Part shown: piece by piece, positions 7,617 to 16,367 of the stretch
Layout: each line of letters begins with the position of its first letter
Position numbering within the stretch: position 1 is the stretch's first letter
NCBI GenBank assembly: GCA_034096865.1
Contig: JAWQFJ010014168.1
Span: forward strand, 1 to 17,500
Origin: Theodoxus fluviatilis
Taxonomy: Eukaryota; Mollusca; Gastropoda; Cycloneritida; Neritidae
Length of the DNA: 17,500 bases
Reading direction: 5' to 3'
Notes under the pieces: generated by a model
The model's database searches: none
Seen by the model: only the letters and a program-made list of their open reading frames with translations
Told to the model about the DNA's origin: nothing
Made by a program: the position numbers and the translations under genes

Positions 7617-8315
7617 GATGGTGTGTAGGTCTGTGACTGTCTGTCTCCATGTGTTTTGTGGTGTGTAGGTCTGTGACTGTCTCCATGTGTTGTGTGTAGG
7701 TCTGTGACTGTCTCCATGTGTAGTGGTGTGTAGGTCTGTGACTGTCTACATGTGTTGTGTGGTGTGTAGGTCTGTGTCTGTCTCTCTCCATGTCTTGTGT
7801 GGTGTGTAGGTCTGTGACTGTCTCCATGTGTTGTGGTGTGTAGGTCGTGACTGTCTCCATGTGTTGTGGTGTGTAGGTCTGTAACTGTCTACATGTGCTG
7901 TGTGGTGTGTAGGTCTGTGTCTGTCTCTTTCCATGTGTTGTGTGGTGCGTAGGTCTGTGACTGTCTCCATGTGTTGTGCGATGTGTAGGTCTGTGTCTGT
8001 CTCTCTCCATGTCTTGTGTGGTGTGTAGGTCTGTGACTGTCTCCATGTGTTGTGGTGTGTAGGTCGTGACTGTCTCCATGTGTTGTGGTGTGTAGGTCTG
8101 TAACTGTCTACATGTGCTGTGTGGTGTGTAGGTCTGTGTCTGTCTCTTTCCATGTGTTGTGTGGTGCGTAGGTCTGTGACTGTCTCCATGTGTTGTGTGG
8201 TGTGTAGGTCTGTGACTCTGTCTCCATGTGGTGTGTAGGTCTGTGACTGTCTGTCTCCATGTGTTGTGTGGTGTGTAGGTCTGTGACTGTCTCCATGTGT
8301 TGTGTGATGTGTAGG
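7617..8315 (-). repeat. Minisatellite, long array with 219-bp higher-order period
   Basis: Units of about 30-45 bp with core GTGTAGGTCTGTGACTGTCT and CCATGTGTTGTG. A multi-unit block recurs at exactly 219 bp: TCTCTCTCCA at 7781 and 8000, GTAACTGTCT at 7881 and 8100. The unique flanks TTTTGTTCTTGCAGCACTTC (left) and CCCCAAGCTAAAAGACACAT (right) are shared with the array at 11231-11738. Long open frames through it are repetitive artefacts. Confidence 0.93.
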
Positions 8316-8360
8316 CCCCAAGCTAAAAGACACATTTTTGTATGATTTATTGTGTTTTTT

Positions 8361-8611
8361 AATGCCAAAACCTGGAGGTTCAGCGCCAGCGGTTTTTATC
8401 TGTCTGTCTGTCTGTCTGTGTGTGTGTCTGTCCCAACTCCACGGCTGATTTCTCACAAACTACTGGACGGATTTCCTTGGCATTTTGCACACTAACTGGA
8501 AGTTAGGTCCGATTGAATGTATCAAATTTTCAGAATCAAGGCTTGAAGAGAAAGTGGTTTCTTAAGGTCGTACACTCGACATCGCCTCCCCAAATACTCC
8601 ATTCATGGAAT
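8361..8611. repeat. Repeat D, copy 2, left part
   Basis: Homologous to the first half of copy 1, ending at CATGGAAT (8604-8611), where the LINE is inserted. It resumes at 10176. Confidence 0.9.
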
Positions 8612-10175
8612 AATAATAATAATAATAATAGATCACTTTTATACCGCGCAATACTCCCACACAGTGAGACTCAAAGCGCCTAAAAAAAGGAAGAAAAGAA
8701 AATAGAAATAAAAAAAACACACAATAGGAATGTAAATGAAAGTAATATACATCAAGGTAAGAGAAACAAAGATGAAAAGCAGATGATATAAAACAACACA
8801 GCAACACAAACCAGACATTCAGTCAACATTCATACAGACGAAAAAACAAAACAAAACAAACAGTTTATACAGATATGTACAATGCACTAACGGTTCTCAG
8901 GAAGCAGTCAGGCCCTAGGGGCACTACACAGAAAAAGCTTTACGGAAAAAATGGGTCTTGAGGTTAGATTTGAAGGAAGGAAGAGAAGTGATGCCACGGA
9001 GAGATGACGGCAGAGCATTCCAGACAGAAGGTGCTTGAAAGTGAAAGGATCTCTGGCCAAAGGATTTGGTGGTGGTTTTAGGTTTGCAGAGAAGTTTTTC
9101 AGAGCCTGAGCGGAGAGAGCGAGAGGGTTGGTAGATCTGAAGAAGAGATGAGAGATAGGGCGGCAGAGTTCCATCAAAGCAACGGAAGGCGAGAGTGGCG
9201 AGTTTGTACTGGATCCTGTACTCAACAGGAAGCCAGTGGAGTTTTATGAAAAGAGGGGTAACATGTGTTCTCTTGGATTTTTTGAAGATGAGACGGGCAG
9301 CGTTGTTTTGAACCCGCTGAAGGCGAGAGATTTGTTTGGATGGTAGTCCTGCAAGCAGGGAGTTGCAGTAGTCGAGACGGCTTAGAATGAGGGAAGTGAC
9401 AAGCTGAATGACAGTCTCTTGTGTGAGAAAGCTACGGACAGAGGAGATCTTTCTCAGTTGGAAGCTGCAGGAGCGGTGAATCTGACTGATTTGTTCATGC
9501 ATTGAGAGTGTTGAGTCAATCAAAACACCCAGATCCCTAACAGACTTTTGAAATGGAATTTCAGTCCCACCCACCTCCAAAAAGTGATCAGAAACAAGAG
9601 ACAGTGACTTTTGAGAACCCACACAGAGGGATTCAGTTTTGCTGTCATTCAGGCAGAGTTTGTTTTGGAGCATCCAGTCTTTGATGGAGGAAATGCAAAG
9701 AGATAAGTTGTGGAGAATGATAGACAGGTCACGAGGAGGAGCGGAGTCTTGAAGCTGGGTGTCATCAGCATATTTGTGAAAATTGCAGTTGTGGGCTTTG
9801 ATGATGTCAGAAAGGGGCAGGGTATAGAGTGTGAACAGAACTGGCCCAAGCACCGAGCCCTGAGGGACTCCGTACTTGAGTGCTCTGGGAGAAGAAAGAA
9901 GGCCATTGACAGAGACAGTTTGTTTGCGGTCAGATAGGTAGGATGAGAACCAGGTAAGAGCTGAACCGGAGATGCCAAAGGTAGAAGAGAGACGAGAAAT
10001 AAGGATAGAATGATCAATAGTGTCAAACGCAGCGGACAGGTCCAACAGCGCAAGGACAGAGGTTTCTTTATTGTCGGCGGAGGAGAGCAGGAGGTCGGAG
10101 ATGTGAAGTAAAGCAGTTTCAGTGGAGTGGTTTTTCTTGTAGGCGGACTGAAACTGTCAAGCAGGCCGTTGGCTA
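8612..10175 (-). mobile_element. L2/CR1-type LINE, 5'-truncated, inserted in repeat D
   Basis: 1,564 bp on the minus strand. The 3' end is an (AAT)n tail as seen on + (8612-8630), preceded on the element strand by GGCGCTTTGAG...GCGGTATAAA, the style of 3' tail seen in L2/CR1-like LINEs. The GAAT at 8608-8611 and 10176-10179 is single in the uninterrupted D copy, so it is a 4-bp target duplication. The endonuclease and the N-terminal half of the RT are missing, as expected from incomplete reverse transcription. It appears to be one of the younger insertions here, since it cuts an existing repeat. Confidence 0.92.
8924..10156 (-). pseudogene. LINE reverse transcriptase, C-terminal two thirds
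   Basis: Open from the codon after a TGA (10157-10159) to the stop at 8924. The frame begins QFQSAYKKNHSTETALL, then LDLSAAFDTIDH with the first catalytic aspartate, GVPQGSVLGP about 50 residues later, and HKYADDTQL with the catalytic Asp pair. The thumb and C-terminal region follow, with VRDLGVLIDSTLSM, LDYCNSLLAGLP, RLQRVQNNAARLI, LHWLPVEYRI and a final FKSNLKTHFFRKAFS, a typical L2/CR1-like order. The catalytic residues are intact. The TGA immediately upstream is best explained by one missing base, because family sequences read through there. With no endonuclease or ORF1, the copy is dead. It runs opposite to the STELLO exons. Confidence 0.9.
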
Positions 10176-10544
10176 GAATGGCCAAATTGCGAAATGTGTG
10201 ATGTCATCAACAACGTGACGTCATTTGCGAGTAGAGTTTTGAGGATAATGAATTTCGTACACTGGAAGCACCTCCCTAGATAGTCAATAGATGTAAGAGC
10301 CTAATCGAGTCAAACTCTTTTCCTACGTTCACAAAACAACATTTGGCTTCTTCGTATGATGAACGTCTACCAGCAGACGCAAAAAAGCGATACTACGCTG
10401 TGTTGGCGTCAAATTCATTCCATTTGTGAAACCGGTAAAGTATATGTACCTTCTAGATCGTTGCCTTCGCTGGTTAAAAGCCTGGAATCGCCCAGCGAAC
10501 TAGCTGAATGTCGACACAATCACGCGGCACTGTTGTACATTTGC
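10176..10544. repeat. Repeat D, copy 2, right part with inverted-pair arm
   Basis: Continues repeat D after the LINE (GAATGGCCAAATTGC...AAACCGGTAAAG) and then extends past the end of copy 1 through GTATATGTACC to CATTTGC. 10399-10544 is the right arm complementary to 6515-6660. Confidence 0.88.
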
Positions 10545-10740
10545 AGTCAACGTAAGATCTCGTACGACAATTTGATTCAAGGCCTAGTGCTAATTGTTTT
10601 GATGGTCTGGTCTCAGTGTCACAAAAATATGATTATTTAATCAATCCCTGATTTAAAAAATAAGTACGTTGCCCTATATTGATCGACATTCTAAGTGAAA
10701 TAGATCTATTTCACTGTCCCGCCCGGCGAACTAGCTTGTC

Positions 10741-11096
10741 GCCTGTGTGACGAAATGAGTTTTCTGCTGCGATGAGATTTCTGACGGCCTACTGCGGTCA
10801 GCTTTCTGATGCTGCGGTCAGATTTCTTTTGCGATCAGCTCCGATTTATGAGGTTTCTTTTCCTGCAATCAGATTTCTTCTGCTGCAATATATTTCTTCT
10901 GCTGCAAAAAGAAATCGTTGAATAATGAAAACACATGTGCTCACTTTGCAGTCGTTGGAAGAATGAAGAAATCTCATCGCGGCGGAAACTGTGTCGCATG
11001 TTTGCGCATGCGCACTGAGCCCGTCATAAATCTGCGCATGCGCACTGAGCCCATCAGAAATCTCATCGCAGCAGAAACTCATTTCGTCACACCGGC
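10741..11096. mobile_element. Small palindromic MITE-like element
   Basis: Left end 10741-10784 (GCCTGTGTGACGAAATGAG...) matches the reverse complement of 11054-11096 over ~43 bp with one mismatch and one missing T. The 355-bp element has no coding capacity. The interior holds repeated TCAGATTTCTTCTGCTGC-like phrases on the left and a duplicated GCGCATGCGCACTGAGCCC on the right. No clear target duplication was found, so the class is open. Confidence 0.7.
11003..11044. promoter_or_regulatory. Two perfect NRF-1-type sites, 30 bp apart
   Basis: TGCGCATGCGCA occurs at 11003-11014 and 11033-11044. It is a full match to the palindromic NRF-1 consensus. Each is followed by CTGAGCCC and lies in a local duplication of 30 bp inside the MITE-like element. 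There is no promoter evidence beyond the motif itself. Confidence 0.5.
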
Positions 11097-11230
11097 TGTA
11101 TCGAGCTTGTGTGTTCGTGTAGGCCTACTCAAAAGTCAAAATCACAGTCGTCTCCGAAACAAGGAATAATCAGAGTAAGGGGGGAAAACATTTCGTTTGT
11201 TTTGTTTTGTTCTTGCAGCACTTCAAAGAT

Positions 11231-11738
11231 GGTGTGTAGGTCTGTGACTGTCTGTCTCTATGTGTTTTGTGGTCTGTAGGTCTGTGACTGTCTCCATGTG
11301 TTGTGGTGCGTAGGTCTGTGACTGTCTCCATGTGTTGTGTGTAGGTCTGTGACTGTCTCCATGTGTAGTGGTGTGTAGGTCTGTGACTGTCTACATGTGT
11401 TGTGTGGTTTGTAGGTCTGTGTCTGTCTCTCTCCATGTTTTGTGTGGTGTGTAGGTCTGTGACTGTCTCCATGTGTTGTGGTGTGTAGGTCTGTGACTGT
11501 CTCCATGTGTTGTGGTGTGTAGGTCTGTAACTGTCTACATGTGCTGTGTGGTGTGTAGGTCTGTGTCTGTCTCTCTCCATGTGATGTGTGGTGCGTAGGT
11601 CTGTGACTGTCTCCATGTGTTGTGGTGTGTAGATCTGTGACTCTGTCTCCATGTGGTGTGTAGGTCTGTGACTGTCTGTCTCCATGTGTTGTGTGGTGTG
11701 TAGGTCTGTGACTGTCTCCATGTGTTGTGTGATGTGTA
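11231..11738 (-). repeat. Minisatellite, second reverse-oriented array
   Basis: Same unit as 7617-8315 with the same flanks on both sides: TTTTGTTCTTGCAGCACTTC before and CCCCAAGCTAAAAGACACAT...CCAGCGGTTTTTATC after (to 11826). It is shorter and lacks the 219-bp duplication. With its flanks (about 11203-11826) it is a second copy of the block at about 7589-8400. Confidence 0.92.
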
Positions 11739-11826
11739 GGCCCCAAGCTAAAAGACACATTTTTGTATGATTTATTGTGGTTTTGTAATGCCAAAACCTG
11801 GAGGTTCAGCGCCAGCGGTTTTTATC

Positions 11827-12330
11827 GAATAAATGCTTGTTTATTGCCTCAACAAGAGTAAGTTAAGAGTTTTGTGCGAAAAAGTCTTAGAACTACTTTA
11901 ACGGCGTATATCAGGGAGCAGATCAGCTATCCCACAAGCCTCTCGTGTGACCTCCATTTGCATATTTCGGACGAAAACCTTCCATCACGTGATGTCAACT
12001 GGGCTAGAGACACTATCACCGGCAGGCGAAGTCTCTAGTGAACTAGAATGCAGCCAATCAAGACACGATATCGGCCACAATGACAAAAGCGATGTCAAAC
12101 ATTGAAGTGCATGACCACGGACGTAGATGTCGAGCTGGTGACGCTTGCCGCAAGTCCACCCCACGCACCCCAAAACAAAACAACAAACAAACAAAAACAC
12201 TAAAAACAATTACATTTGTCACGTCCAAACATCGGCAAAGCAGGCATTAGCATCGCCCAACCAGAGCAGGTCTTTAGGTCACGAATCACAGCCTTAGTAG
12301 CGTGCACATGTTCCTTTTTCTCCCTTCCAG
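11827..12330 (+). other. Sequence upstream of STELLO exon; no gene seen
   Basis: Non-repetitive for the most part. It contains an octamer-like ATTTGCAT and TCACGTGA within about 45 bp (11955-11995), and a CTAGAGAC/GTCTCTAG inverted pair near 12004-12040. A 25-bp phrase at 12026-12050 recurs with one mismatch at 15833-15857. A CAAACAAACA-rich run lies at about 12173-12200. The last 20 bases form a polypyrimidine tract with CCAG, the acceptor of the exon at 12331. Confidence 0.55.
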
Positions 12331-12595
12331 CAAGGGCTGGTCAACGGAGATCCGGATATGGATGCCGTCTTCCGCTTGACCCGGAAGCTGACCGATACGC
12401 CTCTCAACGTGACCTTTGACTCCAAGGCCCCCAACGTGCTGCTGCCTATGGGCGTTTTTGCTCCATTCAACTCGCAAAACACACTCTTCCATTACGACGC
12501 TCTGTGGGCTCTACTGCTGCCGACCACCGTCAGCTTCAGAGTGACGGACATCTGGCGTGGCTTTTGGGCACAGCGTCTGCTCTGGGAGGTGGGAG
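12331..12595 (+). CDS. STELLO/DUF288-type putative glycosyltransferase, internal exon
   Basis: Exon bounded by TTCTCCCTTCCAG at the acceptor and GAG/GTAAGC at the donor, starting in phase 0 and ending after one base of a codon. It encodes 88 residues: QGLVNGDPDMDAVFRLTRK at the start, PLNVTFDSKAPNVLLPMGVF, FNSQNTLFHYDALWALLLP, then VSFRVTDIWRGFWAQRLLWE. This combination (GDPD.DA.FRLT, SQNTLF.YDA, FRV.DIWRG.WAQRLLWE) is what I recognise as the STELLO/DUF288 family. Plant members are Golgi membrane proteins with glycosyltransferase-like domains, while animal members are little studied. Asp residues in GDPD may be metal-binding (inference). The next exon follows 3,772 bp later and completes a Gly codon. 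No initiating exon is identified in the window. Codon use is GC-rich and unlike the surrounding repeats. Confidence 0.85.
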
Positions 12596-12700
12596 GTAAG
12601 CTGCCTGACCAACAAGAGATAGAGCCACACTGAGGTTTTCTTCCCCGTTACTCTCACTGTCATTGCTCTTCTCCTGCTTCCACTCATCCTCCTGCGTTTT

Positions 12701-13180
12701 GACTCACATGCGAAGCAAAAGTGAGTCTATGTACTCACCCGTGTCGTCCGTCCGGGCGTCCAGGCGTCCGGGCGTCCATGAAAAACTTTAACGTTGGATT
12801 TTTCTCGGAGACTATTAAGTCTATCAACACCCTATTTGGCATGATGGTGTATGATGATAAGGCCTCAAAAACATACATAGTGACTTGACCTTGGTGTCAA
12901 AAGATAGGGATTACTTTGCCCTATACACCATATATAGGTCAGGTATCCAATCTCAAAAACTTCAGAGAAAATTGGGAAAATGTGAAAAATGGCTGTTTGT
13001 TAGACAACATGTATGGCCCCTGCGACCTTGACCTTGGTTCAAGGTCAAGGTCACAGGAGCTCTTTAAAGTTGGATTGTATACATACTTGAAGTGACCTTG
13101 ACCATGAACTATGAAAGATAACTTTTTCACACTTCAAAACACTGTAGTACACATGTTATACTTTCATAATAGGTCACTTG
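12701..13180 (+). repeat. R repeat, 3'-truncated copy with internal inversion
   Basis: Starts GACTCACATGC, then the GGGCGTCC run and ACTTTAACGTTGG. From about 12893 to 13035 the sequence is the reverse complement of the matching part of the copy at 13710 (there about 13921-14065), after which the normal orientation resumes with CAAGGTCACAGGAGC. It breaks off near 13170-13180, where another R start-like GTCC array begins. Confidence 0.85.
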
Positions 13181-13700
13181 TGTTGTCCTTCCGGGCGTCC
13201 AGGCGTCCGTCCGGGCGTCCGGGCAGACTGGGCGTCCGGGCGTCTTTTAATCCGTAAAAAACTTTAACGTTGGATTTTTCTCGGAGACTATTAAGTCTAG
13301 CAACACCCGATTTGGCATGATAGTGTAGGATGACAAGGCGTACAAAAACATTCACAGTGACTTGACCTTGCTTCAAGGTCAAGGTCACAGGAACTCTTTA
13401 AAGTTGGATTGTATACATATTTTGAAGTGACCTTGACCCTGAACTATGGAAGATAACTCTTCCAAACTTCATAACATTGTAGTACACATGTTATACTTTC
13501 ATCATGAGACATATTTGGTCACATATCATCAAGGTCAAGGTCACTTTGACCCTTATGAAATGTGACCAAAATGGGGTAGTGAACCACAAAAAGTGACCAT
13601 ATCTCATGGTAGAAAGTGCCAATAAGCACCATTGTGCTTCCTATGTCTTGAATTAACAGCTTTGTGTTGCATGACCTTGGATGACCTTGACCTTGGGTCG
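13181..13700 (+). repeat. R repeat, copy truncated at both ends
   Basis: Begins in an irregular GGGCGTCC array without the GACTCACATGC start. It lacks the central ~145-bp segment seen in the full copy and stops at GACCTTGGGTC (about 13699), directly before the next R copy. Confidence 0.82.
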
Positions 13701-13709
13701 TGCTTTTTT

Positions 13710-14552
13710 GACTCACATGCGAAGCAAAAGTGAGTCTATGTACTCATCCTTTTCGTCCGTCCGGGCGTCCGGGCGTCCGGGCGTCCGGGCGTCCGGGCGT
13801 CCGAAAACTTTAACGTTGAATTTTTCTCGGAGACTATTAAGTCTATCAATACCAAATGTGGCATGATGGTGTATGATGACAAGGCCTCAAAAAACATACA
13901 TAGTGACTTAACCTTGCTTCAAGGTCAAGGTCGCAGGGGCCGTAAATGTTGTCTCAAAAACAGTCATTTTTCACATTTTCTCATTTTTCTCTAATGTTTT
14001 TGAGATTGGATACCTGACATATATATGATATATAGAGCAAAGTAATCCCTAACTTTTGATTCCAGTTTGGTTGACCTTGCTTCAAGGTCAAGGTCACAGG
14101 AGCTCTTCAAAGTTGGATTGTATACCTATTTTGAAGTGACCCTGATCCTGAACTATAGAAGATAACAGTTTCAAACTTAATAATTATGTGGGGCACATTT
14201 TATACTTTCATCATGAGACACATTTGGTCACATATCATCAAGGTCAAGGTCACTTTGACCCTTATGAAATGTGACCAAAATGGGGTAGTGAACCACTAAA
14301 AGTGACCATATCTCATGGTAGAAAGTGCCAATAAGCACCATTGTACTTCCTATGTCTTGAATTAACAGCTTTGTGTTGCATGACCTTGGATGACCTTGAC
14401 CTTGGGTCAAGGTCACATGTATTTTGTTAGGAAAAATGTGTAAAGCATTTCTTAGTGTATGATGTCATTGGTAGGTTTAGTTGTTTGACCTTGACCTTGA
14501 AGGTCACCTGAAGGTCAAGGTCATATAAAGGTCAAGGTCAAGCATGTGAGTC
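13710..14552 (+). mobile_element. R repeat, complete 843-bp copy
   Basis: The best reference copy in the window. It has perfect 11-bp terminal inverted repeats GACTCACATGC (13710-13720) and GCATGTGAGTC (14542-14552). An 8-bp GCTTTTTT lies before it (13702-13709) and shortly after it (14559-14566). This could be a target duplication if the element ends a few bases beyond the inverted repeat. The interior has six or so GGGCGTCC units and many AAGGTCAAGGTCA / TGACCTTGACC blocks. It has no coding capacity and lies inside the STELLO intron. Confidence 0.82.
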
Positions 14553-14610
14553 GTATGGGCTTTTTTCCTTGTCTTCTTCGTCGTCGCGTCCTTGTTGCCC
14601 ACCATTTCGT

Positions 14611-14770
14611 CCTATTCCTCCTCCTCCCTCCCCCTCCTCCCTCCCCCTCCTCCCTCCCCCTCCCCCTCCCCCTCCCCCTCCCTCTCCCCTTCCCCCTCCC
14701 CCTCCCCCTCCCTCTCCCCCTCCCCCTCCCTCTCCCTCTCCCCCTTCCCCCCTCGCCCCTCGCCTCCTCG
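14611..14770. repeat. CCCTCC polypyrimidine tract
   Basis: Tandem CCTCCC/CCCCTC units with almost no purines on the + strand and G-rich on the minus strand. Gly-Arg or Pro-Ser open frames here are artefacts. It lies in the STELLO intron. Confidence 0.95.
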
Positions 14771-15424
14771 TCCTCTGAGTGAAACATGTCAACATATCTA
14801 AACATATGTCAATTCAGTAATGATGATTGCAGCTGTATACTATATGATATAAACAGCTTGGTTCAATTTGTGTTGTTTTTAAGAGTTTCCTCAAGGTGCT
14901 TTTCTGAATGGACATTGAAAACTCTAGTGGTTGAACTATTAGGCCATTTTTGGTAGTAGATGGCGTTTGGCTCTGAAGGAAAATGTGAGAAAGCATGAGG
15001 CTTCATTCTTTTTGCATAGGGTTTAAAGACCAGAACTACTAGAAAGAATGAATCCAGAGTTCTCCCATCCCAGAGATCGAACCACGGCACTGCGCCTCGC
15101 CCATAATCAAACGCCAAAGCTTGCTCTCCTAAATTCGCCTGTCAAAAGACAGGGTTTAAATAGGCGAGTAGAGGTTGAGGAGCTGACTATGCACTCATGC
15201 AGGAGGGGAGACTACTGAATAAGGGGCTGCCAGGAACTGGTGATCTACGTTGTAAACATGGTGGTAGGTTGAGGAAGTTCCCTGTAGTTCGAATATGTTT
15301 TTGTGGCACGTCATAGATATTTCTCAATCAGCGGCTACTCTGTGACGTCACTATGTGTTGTAACGCTGTGTGCGCGTGAATGAGTATGAATGTATAAGGG
15401 GAACATTTAGCAGGAGAGTTTGAA
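14771..15424. other. Intronic sequence without recognisable features
   Basis: Mixed-composition sequence inside the STELLO intron. I see no coding domain and no repeat shared with the rest of the window. A TGACGTCA CRE-type palindrome is present at about 15341-15348. Confidence 0.55.
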
Positions 15425-15826
15425 TCGTGCATTCACGAGATTAGGCAGTGGATGAGAGCGACATTCCTCCGGTTGAATGATGACAATACGGATGTACTAC
15501 TCGCTGGTTCCCCCACCATCTTTGCAGGGTTGCCACCAGTAAATGTCAGAGTCAGCACCACATGTGTGCCAACAAAGGAGCTTGTGAGAAACTTGGGGGT
15601 AGACATTGATAAACATCTTGACCTCAGTACAAACATCGTGGCAGTGTGTAAATCTTGCTATTACCATCTGTATAACATCAGCAAGGTTCGCCGTTTCCTG
15701 GATGAAGATGCTCTGAAAAGGGTAGTCCATGACTACTGCAACTCCCTGCACTTTGGGCTCCCGGCAAAGTCAACTGATCGCCTTCAGAGAGTATGCTGCT
15801 AGGCTGATCAAAAAGGTTCCGTGTAG
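15425..15826 (+). pseudogene. LINE reverse transcriptase C-terminal fragment
   Basis: Translates as EIRQWMRATFLRLNDDNTDVL, then VRNLGVDIDKHLDL, VCKSCYYHLYNISKVRRFLD and DYCNSLHFGLPAKSTDRLQRV. These are the blocks after the RT catalytic core in CR1/Jockey-like LINEs. Two lesions are visible. The segment normally between LV(H) and LDYCNSL is lost in frame at about 15727, and a small deletion after RLQRV shifts the frame, so AARLIKKV is read in another frame after the TAG at about 15800. No catalytic motif remains. The sequence differs clearly from the LINE at 8612-10175 and is an older, different family. It runs in the same direction as the STELLO gene, inside its intron. Confidence 0.85.
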
Positions 15827-15961
15827 ACAACCGCGAAGTCTATAGTGAACTAGAATGGTCAGGATGGAACCCACTCAGCTTCTCGAATCCGCCCCTGGCA
15901 GACCTACTGGACAGGTCTTGAAAGTCCAGCAGCCAGGGGTTCGGTGTGATAGTGTCAGTTT

Positions 15962-15973
15962 TTTGTGTGTGTG

Positions 15974-16030
<57 letters not shown>

Positions 16031-16310
16031 ATGTGTGTGTGCGTGTGTGTGTGCGTGTTTGTATGTGCGTGTGTGTGCGCGCGTGTGTGTATGTGTGTGA
16101 GTGCGTGTGTATGTGTGTGTGTGTGTGTGTGTGTGCGTGCGTGCGTGTGTGTGTGTGTGGGTGAATGAGTGAGTGCGTGCGTGTGTGTATATGTGTGTGC
16201 ATGAGTGCGAGCGCGCGCGTGCGCGCGCGTGCGCGCGCGTGTGTGTGCGTTTGCTTGTGTACGTGCTTGAGTGAGCGTGTATGTGCGTGTGCGTGCGTGT
16301 GTCGTGTGGT
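15962..16310. repeat. GT/AC microsatellite with GC-alternating core
   Basis: Long TG array with GTGCGTGT variants. Around 16207-16239 it becomes almost pure GC/GT alternation (GCGCGCGCGTGCGCGCGCGT). It ends about 50 bp before the acceptor of the second STELLO exon. Cys-Val or His-Thr open frames here are artefacts. Confidence 0.96.
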
Positions 16311-16367
16311 GAGTATGTTGTTCATCGAGCCACTCAAGCCACATGTTCCACTTGGTTTTTCCTTCAG

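Noticed and set aside
7617..8315. CRISPR-like array
   Set aside because: Spacers are not unique and unit length varies. It is a minisatellite in a eukaryotic setting with no cas genes.
7612..8456. His-Thr-rich repetitive proteins in the minisatellites
   Set aside because: The units stay open in more than one frame and the same happens at 11170-11794. There is no start context or unique sequence.
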